64,000 nucleotides of DNA, taken from CAZGUG01 sp964625335. GTDB lineage: Bacteria; Bacillota; Clostridia; Ch29. This document shows positions 33,029-41,978 of this stretch, in pieces. Location of the stretch: positions 1-64,000 of the forward strand of contig CAZVBE010000006.1 of the NCBI GenBank assembly GCA_964625335.1. The letters are read 5' to 3'. How positions within the stretch are numbered: the first letter of the stretch is position 1; each line of letters starts with the position of its first letter. The position numbers were made by a program, and so were the translations under genes. Under the pieces are notes generated by a model. It saw nothing but the letters and a program-made list of their open reading frames with translations. It did no database searches and was not told the origin of the DNA.

Positions 33029-34083
33029 AAAGATATTTCAGCAGGGAGCTCGTTATCGCATTGACAGCAGTAGTCCTTGGCCTGCTGGCAGGAGCCGTTC
33101 TTATGGCTTTGATTGGAAACAATCCCCTTTCGGGCTATATATATCTGTTCCGAGGAGGGCTTATGAGCATTGAGCGGGTGGGCAACACCCTTGCCACCGC
33201 AACTCCTCTTATTCTTACCGGCCTGTCGGTTGCCTTTGCCTTCAGGACAGGGCTCTTTAATATAGGTGCTGCCGGGCAGATGCTGATTGGCGGTCTGTGT
33301 GCAACAGCCGTAGGGCTGACCTTGACCCTGCCAAAACCTTTGCTTCTCACATTAATGGTTGCTGCAGCCATCCTTGGGGGCGCCGTCTGGGGATTCGTAC
33401 CCGGCCTGCTCAAGGCAAAATTCAATGTACATGAAGTGGTTGCGACAATCATGATGAACTGGATTTCCTACTGGACGGTTTATTATGTGGTTCCGGCCTA
33501 TTTTAAGGGGGCTTATCTTGAGACCGAGTCCAGAAAAATCTCGGAAGCCGCTTCATTGAAAGTGCACTGGCTTACCGACCTGTTTGGCGGGTCCTATGTT
33601 AACCTGGGGTTTTTCCTTGCTGTTGTTTCGGTAATTATTATTGCCTTTGTACTAAACAGGACCACCCTTGGCTACGAATTAAAGGCGGTGGGTTTTAACC
33701 GGCATGCAGCCCAGTATGCAGGCATCGGTGCCAACAGGAATATCATAATGGCAATGATGATAGCTGGCGCCCTGGCAGGGCTTGGGGGTGCAACCTTCTA
33801 TGTGGGTTATGCTTCTAATATACAGATTGGTATTTTACCTACCCAGGGTTTTGATGGGATAGCCGTTGCCCTGCTGGGGAGCAACTCCCCCTGGGGCGTG
33901 TTTGGCGCAGCCATTTTCTTCGGCCTGCTTCACTCGGGCAAGGGGTTCATGAATGCCATGACCAATATTCCACCCGAGATAGCCGATACAATAATTGCAA
34001 CCATTATTTATTTCGCTGCCACCAGCATTTTGATTGAAAGAAACTGGGACAAACTGAAAAAGAAAGTGGGAGGTGCAAAGTAG
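33025..34083 (+). CDS. Nucleoside ABC transporter permease (NupP/YufP-like)
   Basis: A 352-residue membrane protein with about nine or ten helices of the BPD_transp_2 family (AVVLGLLAGAVLMALIGNNP, FRTGLFNIGAAGQMLIGG, the cytoplasmic coupling segment LKAVGFNRHAAQYAGI, and GFDGIAVALLGSNSPWG). It begins with TTG overlapping the ATPase stop codon, with AGGGGTGAG just upstream, so translation is coupled. It pairs with the second permease below. Confidence 0.92.
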   Translation: MKRYFSRELVIALTAVVLGLLAGAVLMALIGNNPLSGYIYLFRGGLMSIERVGNTLATATPLILTGLSVAFAFRTGLFNIGAAGQMLIGGLCATAVGLTLTLPKPLLLTLMVAAAILGGAVWGFVPGLLKAKFNVHEVVATIMMNWISYWTVYYVVPAYFKGAYLETESRKISEAASLKVHWLTDLFGGSYVNLGFFLAVVSVIIIAFVLNRTTLGYELKAVGFNRHAAQYAGIGANRNIIMAMMIAGALAGLGGATFYVGYASNIQIGILPTQGFDGIAVALLGSNSPWGVFGAAIFFGLLHSGKGFMNAMTNIPPEIADTIIATIIYFAATSILIERNWDKLKKKVGGAK

Positions 34084-34084
34084 A

Positions 34085-35032
34085 ATGTGGACCATTATCG
34101 TTCAGATATTTCCATATGCCATTGCCTTTACCATTCCACTTCTTATAACAGCCCTGGGAGGCCTTTACAGCGAACGGAGCGGTGTTGTAAACATTGGCCT
34201 GGAAGGGCTTATGGTGGTGGGCTTTTTCACCGGCGCCCTGGTAATTTCAAAGCTGGAGGTTACTATTCCCGACCACTCAATATGGATAGGGCTGCTTGCA
34301 GCCTTTATTGCCGGCGCATTGTTTTCGCTGCTCCATGCCTTTGCCTGTATAAGCCTTAACGCAAACCAGGTTATTAGCGGAACGGCAATAAATATGATTG
34401 CCGGAGCCCTTACGGTATTTCTTGCCAGAAATATGACAGGCAGCGGTAACATCCTCATTGTCCATGGCCTTATACGCCGGAATATTCCGGGTCTTTCCAG
34501 GCTTCCCATACTGGGTAGACTGTTTTTTACTCAAGTCTATGCAACCACCTGGCTGGTGCTGGCAATACTCTTTGTGGCCTGGTTTGCTCTTTACAAGACG
34601 TCCTTCGGGCTGCGTCTGCGGGCCTGCGGAGAGCACCCCCAGGCTGCGGATGCGGCGGGGATAAACGTATACATGATGCGATATATGGCGGTTATGATAT
34701 CCGGTGCCTTTGCCGGCCTGGGCGGGGCTATTATCCTGGTTACCTATTCCGGAGAGTTTACCGGTACCGTTTCAGGGCTGGGCTTTCTTGCCCTTGCCGC
34801 CCTTATTTTCGGGCAGTGGAAACCGCTGGGGGTATTGGGAGCCACCTTTTTCTTCGGTTTTGCCAGTACGGTGGCCAATGTGTCCCAGGTAATACCGGCG
34901 CTTACAGTCATTCCGGGAATTTTGCTCAAAAACTTCCCGTATGTTGTAACACTGATTGTATTGGTTCTATCCTCAAAGTATTCCCAGGCACCCCGGGCGG
35001 CAGGGGAACCCTACGACAAGGGAAAACGTTAA
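34085..35032 (+). CDS. Nucleoside ABC transporter permease (NupQ/YufQ-like)
   Basis: A 315-residue second permease with family motifs ERSGVVNIGLEGLMVVGFF, LRACGEHPQAADAAGINV and SGAFAGLGGAIIL. ATG 34085 is preferred to GTG 34073 because the latter overlaps the GGGAGG ribosome site. It starts two bases behind the first permease. Together the four genes form a complete importer: lipoprotein, ATPase and two permeases. A REP-like repeat lies 30 bases downstream, in the convergent gap. Confidence 0.92.
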   Translation: MWTIIVQIFPYAIAFTIPLLITALGGLYSERSGVVNIGLEGLMVVGFFTGALVISKLEVTIPDHSIWIGLLAAFIAGALFSLLHAFACISLNANQVISGTAINMIAGALTVFLARNMTGSGNILIVHGLIRRNIPGLSRLPILGRLFFTQVYATTWLVLAILFVAWFALYKTSFGLRLRACGEHPQAADAAGINVYMMRYMAVMISGAFAGLGGAIILVTYSGEFTGTVSGLGFLALAALIFGQWKPLGVLGATFFFGFASTVANVSQVIPALTVIPGILLKNFPYVVTLIVLVLSSKYSQAPRAAGEPYDKGKR

Positions 35033-35062
35033 TGAAAAGGGTGCCGGTCTCGGCGCCCTTTT

Positions 35063-35087
35063 GCGACAAAGAACCGTACCCTGTCAC
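35063..35087 (-). repeat. REP-like hairpin repeat, copy 3
   Basis: Read on the minus strand this is GTGACAGGGTACGGTTCTTTGTCGC, 20 of 25 positions identical to copy 1. Arms GTGACA and TGTCGC pair at five of six positions. The arm contains the TGA stop of the small germination gene, just as copy 2 contains the glmS stop. Confidence 0.55.
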
Positions 35088-35311
35088 ATCCCCATCCAAC
35101 CGTACAGGGTGTTGAAGAACCGGATTAGCAGCTCGGTATGGTTGGGTATGGCAAGGTCACCGGCGAAGGTTCCAAGGATGAGGGATGCATAGATTCCGGC
35201 GACCACCCAGAAAACTGTAAAGGCCGCAAGTTCCTTCCACTGCTTTCTATTTATAAGCACGGGTACCTGCACCAGGGCCATTATAAGCATACCGGTCCAC
35301 ACCCCGATCAT
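35084..35311 (-). CDS. Small two-helix membrane protein, germinant receptor D-type subunit
   Basis: A 75-residue protein with two membrane helices (WTGMLIMALVQVPVLI and ELAAFTVFWVVAGIYASLIL) joined by the basic NRKQWK. It follows gerC by four bases on the same strand with a strong AAAGGAGG site, so it is a real gene of the operon. Size, topology and place match the small D proteins encoded beside ger operons in Bacillus, which modulate receptor activity. That assignment rests on context more than on sequence. Its stop codon lies in a REP-like repeat. Confidence 0.75.
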   Translation of the reverse strand: MIGVWTGMLIMALVQVPVLINRKQWKELAAFTVFWVVAGIYASLILGTFAGDLAIPNHTELLIRFFNTLYGWMGM

Positions 35312-35315
35312 ACTA

Positions 35316-36539
35316 TTACCTCCTTTTTTCGGATGCCATGGGGCTTGCTAGAAGCCCCGTCCGCCTTATATTCATTTCCACCCTGACGTCTATCTCCATA
35401 TCGGTAAAAACCTCATACCACCTGTCTCCTATCTCATCCCACAGTTTGGGCTGTTTTCTGTAAATAAGATTACCAAATCCAATAATATCCGATTCCAGTT
35501 CCCTTGAGAGGTCTATGGTTGAATGGACCGCGTTTCGGATTGCCTGGGCGCTCCTCCGTTCAAGGGATTTTATATAGTCGCTTTGAACACTTAAGTCCCT
35601 GTCAACCGGGATGTCGTGCAAGTGCCCTTCGGCCTTTATTTGTACCACTATACGTGTTCCATTAGCATCCGTTTCGGGGTGCATTTGACTCTCCATCTCT
35701 CCTATATCCAAACCTATGGGGGTATTGTTGTCAACCGGGTCTTTGATATATACTATGGATCGGAATACCCTGCCGGTGGCATAGGCCCATCCCAGGGTCT
35801 CCTGTTCTTCGGCCCATCCTACCATCCGGTCTCCTTTAAACATTGCCCCGCCTTTTATCAAAGCAGGGGGTGGAGTATTTGGTGTCTCGGAATTTCCGCC
35901 CGAGCTTTCTTCTACTTGTTGTGCATCTTCAACAACTTTAATTCTACCGATAAACATTTCTCTGCCCGGCTGGGCAAGGATATTGTACAGTTGATTAAGC
36001 GTTTTTATGGCAAACAGTGAGCGTTCATACCTTATGGTAATAATCTGCCGATCCAGCCCCTTGGCTCCGCTCTCCTCCAGGGGGAATTCGGCTTCCATCA
36101 GTTTTTTTATATCTCCCTCCACCACCACTACATTGGCGCTGGCCCTTAACTGGCGTTCCCTTGCGGCCATATCCATTATGGGGTATATTCCGTTTCTTGC
36201 TATGTTTTCAGAGAGCAGAAAAACCCTGTTATGGGCCCAGAAAAATTCCCGGCTGACGCCCTCGGCAAGGTTTCGCATGGCCTGGTGCGAAAGAGTGCCG
36301 TTGGCCGATATTGTCCAGAAGGGCTTTTTTTCACCGCCCCCGCCCTGGCCTGCGTCCTGCCCTCCCATGGCCAGGGGGTTGGCTATTTGGACTATTACCT
36401 TATGCACTCCGCTTTCTTCATCCACATCAAAGGCGGTGGCAAGGACCAGGGCGAGGTTTTCCGGGTCCCTGCGGTTCCAGCAGCCCGAGAGGGGCATAAC
36501 CACTAAAATAAGAACCAGTGCGACCAGTCTATTTTTCAT
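35316..36539 (-). CDS. Spore germinant receptor C subunit, lipoprotein (second operon)
   Basis: A 407-residue Ger(x)C lipoprotein. Lipobox PLSGC gives Cys20, then CWNRRDPENLALV. Core motifs are WTISANGTLSHQAMRNLAEG, HNRVFLLSENIARNG and the C-terminal DIIGFGNLIYRKQPKLWDEI. A Gly/Gln-rich loop (GGQDAGQGGGGEKK) parallels that of the gerC at 25076, so the two operons are related. The frame opens 33 bases earlier, but ATG 36539 has AGGGGGT ahead of it. It overlaps the gerB stop by 11 bases. Confidence 0.94.
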   Translation of the reverse strand: MKNRLVALVLILVVMPLSGCWNRRDPENLALVLATAFDVDEESGVHKVIVQIANPLAMGGQDAGQGGGGEKKPFWTISANGTLSHQAMRNLAEGVSREFFWAHNRVFLLSENIARNGIYPIMDMAARERQLRASANVVVVEGDIKKLMEAEFPLEESGAKGLDRQIITIRYERSLFAIKTLNQLYNILAQPGREMFIGRIKVVEDAQQVEESSGGNSETPNTPPPALIKGGAMFKGDRMVGWAEEQETLGWAYATGRVFRSIVYIKDPVDNNTPIGLDIGEMESQMHPETDANGTRIVVQIKAEGHLHDIPVDRDLSVQSDYIKSLERRSAQAIRNAVHSTIDLSRELESDIIGFGNLIYRKQPKLWDEIGDRWYEVFTDMEIDVRVEMNIRRTGLLASPMASEKRR

Positions 36540-37665
36540 TTGGATTACCCCCTGCCAGACTGCGAATTCCATAAGCCGCCCACAGTATTCCCATGGGTAC
36601 CAGAATCCAGAAAAGGTTATAGGGGATCACAATTCTGGGTTGAAAGTAGGTTCTTAGCTCAAATAAGTCCTGATAGGAGTGTACCGAAAAAGTGCCCCAT
36701 ATTACCGCAAGGGGACCGATTAACGGGCGGTAATCCTGCAATCCGATAATCTGGGACATTGCCCTGGTACCGCAGTACATAAATACCGACACCCCGATAA
36801 AGATCCCAAACCCCCAGGCAAACAGGGCAAAGATCTCAATTCTTTCGAGAAATACGCTTATATTAAGGGTTCTGACCATACTGAAGAACGGGAAAACCAA
36901 CCGTGACCCGTGGTCGGGTCCCTGTATGGTAGTAACGGCTAGTGTGACAAGTATAAGAACAAGGGATGAGCCGGCCAACGCCCACAGCGCCGTCCCGAGG
37001 GCCTTTTTGGGCTGATTGGTCACAGGGATAAGCATTGTGAGGGAAAGGTACTGGGCAATTATTATGATGGGTACCATGCTGCCCCTTAAGACAGGTCCTG
37101 CACCTCTGGACAGAACCGGTTGAAGGTTCTCTTTCATTGCCAGGGCATCTGGGATTGCAAAGGCCAGGCTCAGGGTTAGCATTGCCACAAAAATTGGAAA
37201 CAGCAAATCCGCAGCCCTTCCTATCACCTCTATGCCCGAATAGGCGGCGGCGGATCCGGCTATAACCATCATGAAAACAATAAAGGCCAGCGGCGTTTCG
37301 GTTAAAAACCCGGTTACCAGAGCCTCGGCGTAGATACGGGTGTCGGTTGCTATAATAACAAGAAATGCCAATATAAATATAAGGCTCACCGCTTTACCCG
37401 GCCATTTGCCTATAAGCTTCTGGGCGTATTCCACGGCGGTAAGCTCCGGGAACTTTATTCCTAAGCCTCCTATTATCAGAACCAGCAGGGCCGCGCCGAA
37501 AAATGAGACTATGGCCGAGGCCCATGCGTCCTGGAAGGCATCGGCCGAGGTCAGTACAGGCAAAAGGGCAATAACAACGGTGGTTCGCATCATAAACAGC
37601 ATGTATAGGAATTGCCGGTTGGCAATCTTTTCAGTCGTAGCTTTAGGGAAATTTTCAGTTGTCAT
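36529..37665 (-). CDS. Spore germinant receptor B subunit permease (second operon)
   Basis: A 378-residue membrane protein with about ten helices of the GerAB/GerKB family. It starts with ANRQFLYMLFMMRTTVVIAL and contains SRGAGPVLRGSMVPIIIIAQ, the equivalent of the other operon's GDGIPNILRSS. ATG 37665 follows GGAGGG at seven bases; the longer frame from 37698 lacks a site. It overlaps gerA by 11 bases and gerC by 11 bases, so the whole set is translationally coupled. Ligand unknown. Confidence 0.93.
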   Translation of the reverse strand: MTTENFPKATTEKIANRQFLYMLFMMRTTVVIALLPVLTSADAFQDAWASAIVSFFGAALLVLIIGGLGIKFPELTAVEYAQKLIGKWPGKAVSLIFILAFLVIIATDTRIYAEALVTGFLTETPLAFIVFMMVIAGSAAAYSGIEVIGRAADLLFPIFVAMLTLSLAFAIPDALAMKENLQPVLSRGAGPVLRGSMVPIIIIAQYLSLTMLIPVTNQPKKALGTALWALAGSSLVLILVTLAVTTIQGPDHGSRLVFPFFSMVRTLNISVFLERIEIFALFAWGFGIFIGVSVFMYCGTRAMSQIIGLQDYRPLIGPLAVIWGTFSVHSYQDLFELRTYFQPRIVIPYNLFWILVPMGILWAAYGIRSLAGGNPNEK

Positions 37666-39277
37666 TTTTGTTCCCTCCACTGTTTTTATCCTGAGCATCT
37701 TTACCCGGATGGGGCCTTTGTCCAGGCTTTTGTCTTAAGGGTTCTCGCTTGCCTATCAGCTTTGGCCGGGTTGATCTGTTCCAAGTCCATGCTCTAAAAA
37801 TGTTATCCTTCATGTCCTGCAGTATAAAGGGGGCCATTGGTGCCATATAGGGTATCCCGACGGAGCGCAGTGCGCATAGATGAATGATAAGCAGCAGTAT
37901 GCCAAACTGCATGCCGAACAGGCCAAAGACAGCTGCCAGTAATGTGAAACCAAACCTTACTATTCTGAAGGCTATGGCCATGCTGAATACCGGGGTGGAA
38001 AAACCCGCAATGGCGGTGAGGGCTACTACTATTACTACTGCCGGGGATACAATACCGGCACGGATGGCCGCCTCCCCCAGCACCAAAGCCCCCACTATGC
38101 TTATGGCGGGGCCAATAGCTGCCGGCAGCCGGATACCCGCCTCCCTCAGGACTTCAAACAGTATTTCCATCATAAGAATCTCCGCTACAACAGGGAAAGG
38201 CACACCCTCCCGGCTTGCGGTAACGCGCAGCAACAGAGCCGTGGGCAAAAGTTCCTGGTGAAAGTTGACTATTGAAACGTAAAATCCGGGTAGAAATACC
38301 GATATTATAGCAGCCAGCCATCGCAGTGACCGTATAAAGCTGCCCACAGGCGTTTTCTCGTAGTAATCGTCCGGCGCCTGTAAAAACATTGGCAGTTCGG
38401 CGGGAATAATAAGCACATGGGGGGTACCGCTAATAAAAACCCCCACCCTGCCCGACAGTATGGCGCTGGACACCTTGTCGGGCCTCTCGGTTCTCAATGC
38501 AAGGGGAAACAGCGTAAAGGGCTGGTCCTCTATAAATTCCTCGATATATCCGCTTTCAAGGATGGCATCGGTGTCTATTCTGTTCAGGCGGTCGCGCAGC
38601 TCCTGCAGCATTTTTTCATCGGCAAGGCCCTTTATGTATGCAAAGGCCACCAATGTTTTGCTAAGGCTTCCTATTTCGAGGGTTTCTATCCACAGGTGGG
38701 GTACCCGTATCCGGCGCCTTATCAGGGTGATGTTTGTACACAGGCTTTCAACAAAGCCCTCCCGGGGTCCCCGGATGGTTGTTTCGGCGTTGGGCTCAAT
38801 AATACTTCGTGTCTTTTGGTCAACGGTACTGCAAATAAAGGCTGTGGGCTGTCCGTCCACAAGAATTATGGTATTCCCAAAGGTCATTTTAAAGAACAGC
38901 TCGCCTATACTGCCTGTCTCCTCAACGCTGTTGACTATAAGCAGATCCTTTATGGCCGAGCGCAGGAGGTGACGGCCCTTCTCCCATTCCTCTATCTTCT
39001 TCGTATCTATCATGAGGGCCCGGAGTATTTCCTCCACTATTGTATCATTTGTCATATTGTCCATATATACAAGGGCAGCGGGGATTTGGTGGTTTATATT
39101 AAATCTGCGTATCTTCACGTCCTGGCTGTATCCTGATATTTGCTGCAGGGTCTCAAGGTTTTGCTCCAGGCAGGGGCCCAGCTTCATTTTTTGGACTTCT
39201 TGATAGCGCTGGCTTATATCCATATTGTCGGTAAGAGGATTGTCCGGCTTTTTATTTTTCCGCTTTTGTATCTTCAT
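37655..39277 (-). CDS. Spore germinant receptor A subunit (second operon)
   Basis: A 540-residue GerA protein. The soluble half has TIRGPREGFVESLCTNITLI and RRRIRVPHLWIETLEIGSLS. The membrane half has PFPVVAEILMMEILFEVLRE and GPAISIVGALVLGEAAIRAG. The Lys-rich N-terminus (MKIQKRKNKKPDN) is longer than in the first GerA. ATG 39277 with AAAGGTG upstream is chosen over the frame start at 39334. It is first in the order gerA-gerB-gerC-gerD, unlike the first operon's gerA-gerC-gerB. No clear SigG promoter was found upstream. Confidence 0.94.
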   Translation of the reverse strand: MKIQKRKNKKPDNPLTDNMDISQRYQEVQKMKLGPCLEQNLETLQQISGYSQDVKIRRFNINHQIPAALVYMDNMTNDTIVEEILRALMIDTKKIEEWEKGRHLLRSAIKDLLIVNSVEETGSIGELFFKMTFGNTIILVDGQPTAFICSTVDQKTRSIIEPNAETTIRGPREGFVESLCTNITLIRRRIRVPHLWIETLEIGSLSKTLVAFAYIKGLADEKMLQELRDRLNRIDTDAILESGYIEEFIEDQPFTLFPLALRTERPDKVSSAILSGRVGVFISGTPHVLIIPAELPMFLQAPDDYYEKTPVGSFIRSLRWLAAIISVFLPGFYVSIVNFHQELLPTALLLRVTASREGVPFPVVAEILMMEILFEVLREAGIRLPAAIGPAISIVGALVLGEAAIRAGIVSPAVVIVVALTAIAGFSTPVFSMAIAFRIVRFGFTLLAAVFGLFGMQFGILLLIIHLCALRSVGIPYMAPMAPFILQDMKDNIFRAWTWNRSTRPKLIGKREPLRQKPGQRPHPGKDAQDKNSGGNKNDN

Positions 39278-39415
39278 ATAACGCACCTTTCCAATATACA
39301 GCCTGTAACATATAGCTTTAGCCCCTGCATGCAAAATAATTCATTATATGAAGGATAACACTCAAATTCCTTTAAAAACCGCAGCCTACCCGTAACCTAC
39401 CCGTAATAACTTGTG

Positions 39416-39435
39416 GCCCACCCTTAAGGGTGGGC
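39416..39435. repeat. Perfect 20-base palindrome in the gerA/VIT-vWA gap
   Basis: GCCCACCCTTAAGGGTGGGC is its own complement. Just before it CCTACCCGTAA is repeated in tandem (39385-39407). No T-tract follows on either strand, so it may be an operator or a repeat and not a terminator. Confidence 0.45.
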
Positions 39436-39459
39436 TACAGGAGTAATGAGAATAAATAA

Positions 39460-39487
39460 AATAAGGGCAGATAACTCTGCCCTTATT
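39460..39487 (-). terminator. Terminator of the VIT-vWA gene
   Basis: AATAAGGGCAGA and TCTGCCCTTATT form a perfect 12-base-pair stem with loop TAAC. On the minus strand it is followed by TTTATTTATT. It overlaps the last codons of the gene. Confidence 0.75.
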
Positions 39488-41819
39488 CTGATATAGCTTT
39501 TAGTATTCCCAGTCTGGCCAGCGCAGGCAACGCATCGGCTTCGCTCCCGGAAAGGATAATTCGCTCTTCCAGGTCGGCCGGATGGTCGTTTATTGCTGCA
39601 ATTTTTCTTATAACCTGGGGATTTCGCCATTTAGTATTATCTTCAATCAGTTCTGCTATTTCGTTCTGATATTCAAAAAGGGACAAAGAGGTTTCGGATA
39701 CCGCCTTTATATCGTCCAGCCACTGGCATATCCATTCTTCCGTGGTTTTATTGAATATGTTTCTTGCAAGGCAAAATTTTAATGCAAGCACAGTTCTGAG
39801 AAGCGTTTGGGAGTTTCCGTCCTGCCCGGGCGTGACCTTTCCACTGACTGTGCGCTCTATCAAATACCTTATGGATTTTTCCAAAAGCCTTGTGTACATC
39901 GCTATATTTTCATTTCCTGCGGTAAAGGCGATAAGAGCCAGCGCTGTTGTATCAACCTTTGTCAGCAGTCCGTCCTGGACTTTCTTGGAAAAGGCCCCGT
40001 TGGCCTGCTGGTTTGCTGCCAGTGCCCTTAATATATCTCCACAGGCAGCGGACCCGCCGCCGGAGCAAGGCATATCCTTTCCCGGGGCCGCAGATACAAA
40101 TGCGGAAACCGGCCGGACTGAATAAATCGCTGGGCTGTCCTGTCCGGTTTTTACCGCAGCAAGGGTTGTCATTGAGGAGGGTATACATAAGTTTTTCGAA
40201 AGCTTTATTATTTCGTTTTTGACCGGTTCATACCCATCCATGCCTTTGCCTGGGAGGGTTTTCTCAAGATATTGTATCCTCTTGTTTGCCCATACTTTTT
40301 CCAGAAAGCCCAGGCCGCTGTCATACTCTATATCCGACGCTTTGACAGCCATGCAAAAGTCTCCCTGGTCAGTACTGCCCCTTAAAACAATCTCTCCTTC
40401 AAGGGGCCCGGAGAATCCTGCCACTACCGTTACCGGCTCCAAATCAGACAGGTTGGATATATTGCCTGGAAAAACACCTTCTGTTTTTATGCCCGCCCAG
40501 TCCAGTTGTATATTTCCGGATACGGCAGAGATTATTGCTGCGTGCCGCCGGATAGCCATATCGTCTATTCGTTCTCCGGGGCAGGCGTGCAGGTATATTC
40601 CCCTGCCGGCCGCGGCTATTTTGTCAAGCAGGCTGTTGTTTGCGGCCTCCTCTGTACCGAGGACGGAAATTCTGTTTCTGCCTATATTGCGCCCTATATA
40701 ATCTATTGTTGTATCCGGGCAAACTATCTCACCGTCCGTAAACAGCAGTATCATGCTTTGATTACTGTTCCCGGCCGGAATGGCGTATTCGATTGCTCTG
40801 GAAATTTCCCCTCTCCCGCCGGGCTTTAACCCGTCAATCCATTCTGCAGCCCTGTCCAGGCTGACCTGGGCAAAGGGAAGGCTGCGGCCGCCGGAAAAAA
40901 GACGGAGCTTGCTTTCAACGGCGGCGATGCTGAAGGTATCTGTCTGGGAAAGGTTTCTTAAGAATATATTAAGTGCGGATTTGGTCTGCGCAAGCTTTTC
41001 GCCGGCCATGGAATCCGAAATGTCCAGCAAAAATATATAGTTTTTGGCTCCTCCCTCATCAATGGATGGAAGATTGGGTACAAAGACAAGACAGACGGTT
41101 CCCCGGTTGTTTTCATTGAGGCAGGCCGCCCCGCGGCTGCTTTGCTCCCCGCGGCAGGTACATATGAGAACAAAATCTCTGTCTGTACCGGTGTATTCAT
41201 CCGCCAGGCTTATGACGGCTTTGTCGGCCGCAAGCCTTATCACATCTATGTTATGGGTGGGGGAACGGTAGTGTAAAACCCGTCTTAGCAAATTCAGGGA
41301 TATCTGAAGGCTGGTTTTGCAGTAATTTTTTTCTTTGCCGGCAGCTCCTTTTGGCGGTAATGACGGGGCATATTCCCTGCCTGCCGGGGCCGGTATTACT
41401 ATCCTTAAATTGCATCCGTCAAACCTAAACTCCTGTATATACGAAATATGTATGTGTACCGTCTGGCCGGGAGGCAGCGTACCTGCGGCAACCCGTAGCA
41501 GGTTAGCCGGGCGCTGTGCGCAGGAGAACGGTATGTCGCTTTCCCCCGGTTTTTTACGGTACATTTTATTGGCTTCTTCCTTTTCTATAACAAAGCAGTT
41601 TATAGCGGCATTTCCCGTTACGGCGCTAAAATCTGTGATAAATACCATATCCGGTACCGGGAATATGTAGATCGTTTCTATGCTTTTGGCACCGTTGTTC
41701 CGGTATACCTGTTCCATGTCTATTTGTGCAAGGGTGCCGCATACTTTGCCGGCAATTTTAGTTTCTATAAGAGGTATATCCGACAAAGGGTCGTCCCTGT
41801 TTATAAGGCCGGTATTCAT
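39483..41819 (-). CDS. VIT and von Willebrand factor A domain protein
   Basis: A 778-residue protein. The N-terminal VIT domain (about 20-150) has LAQIDMEQVYRNNGAKSIET and the family's YIFPVPDMV. A vWA domain (about 260-430) follows with the metal-ion site DISDSMAGEKL (DxSxS), then LLFTDGEI. A C-terminal helical region of 300 residues is unrecognised and begins with a Gly/Ser-rich linker (CSGGGSAACG). There is no signal peptide and no LPxTG or other anchor, so it is probably cytoplasmic, unlike many vWA surface proteins. ATG 41819 has GGAGGA nine bases upstream. VIT-vWA proteins mediate protein contacts; the role here is unknown. Confidence 0.87.
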   Translation of the reverse strand: MNTGLINRDDPLSDIPLIETKIAGKVCGTLAQIDMEQVYRNNGAKSIETIYIFPVPDMVFITDFSAVTGNAAINCFVIEKEEANKMYRKKPGESDIPFSCAQRPANLLRVAAGTLPPGQTVHIHISYIQEFRFDGCNLRIVIPAPAGREYAPSLPPKGAAGKEKNYCKTSLQISLNLLRRVLHYRSPTHNIDVIRLAADKAVISLADEYTGTDRDFVLICTCRGEQSSRGAACLNENNRGTVCLVFVPNLPSIDEGGAKNYIFLLDISDSMAGEKLAQTKSALNIFLRNLSQTDTFSIAAVESKLRLFSGGRSLPFAQVSLDRAAEWIDGLKPGGRGEISRAIEYAIPAGNSNQSMILLFTDGEIVCPDTTIDYIGRNIGRNRISVLGTEEAANNSLLDKIAAAGRGIYLHACPGERIDDMAIRRHAAIISAVSGNIQLDWAGIKTEGVFPGNISNLSDLEPVTVVAGFSGPLEGEIVLRGSTDQGDFCMAVKASDIEYDSGLGFLEKVWANKRIQYLEKTLPGKGMDGYEPVKNEIIKLSKNLCIPSSMTTLAAVKTGQDSPAIYSVRPVSAFVSAAPGKDMPCSGGGSAACGDILRALAANQQANGAFSKKVQDGLLTKVDTTALALIAFTAGNENIAMYTRLLEKSIRYLIERTVSGKVTPGQDGNSQTLLRTVLALKFCLARNIFNKTTEEWICQWLDDIKAVSETSLSLFEYQNEIAELIEDNTKWRNPQVIRKIAAINDHPADLEERIILSGSEADALPALARLGILKAISE

Positions 41820-41912
41820 AATGTACACTCCTCCGGTTTATTACCGTTCAAATCCCATTTTACAACTCGGTCTCTATTTACTATAATTACAGTATAAATG
41901 TGTTGGTTCATA

Positions 41913-41928
41913 TTAGGTACATACCTAA
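41913..41928. promoter_or_regulatory. Palindromic operator candidate between vWA gene and addB
   Basis: TTAGGTA-CA-TACCTAA is a perfect 7+2+7 inverted repeat in the divergent promoter region. On the plus strand TATAAC follows at 41931, so a bound protein would cover the addB promoter. It does not match the Gram-positive LexA box (GAAC-N4-GTTC). Confidence 0.45.
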
Positions 41929-41978
41929 ATTATAACAGGCTGAGGGCGAAATAAAAATACGAAATCGGGTGAACACCT

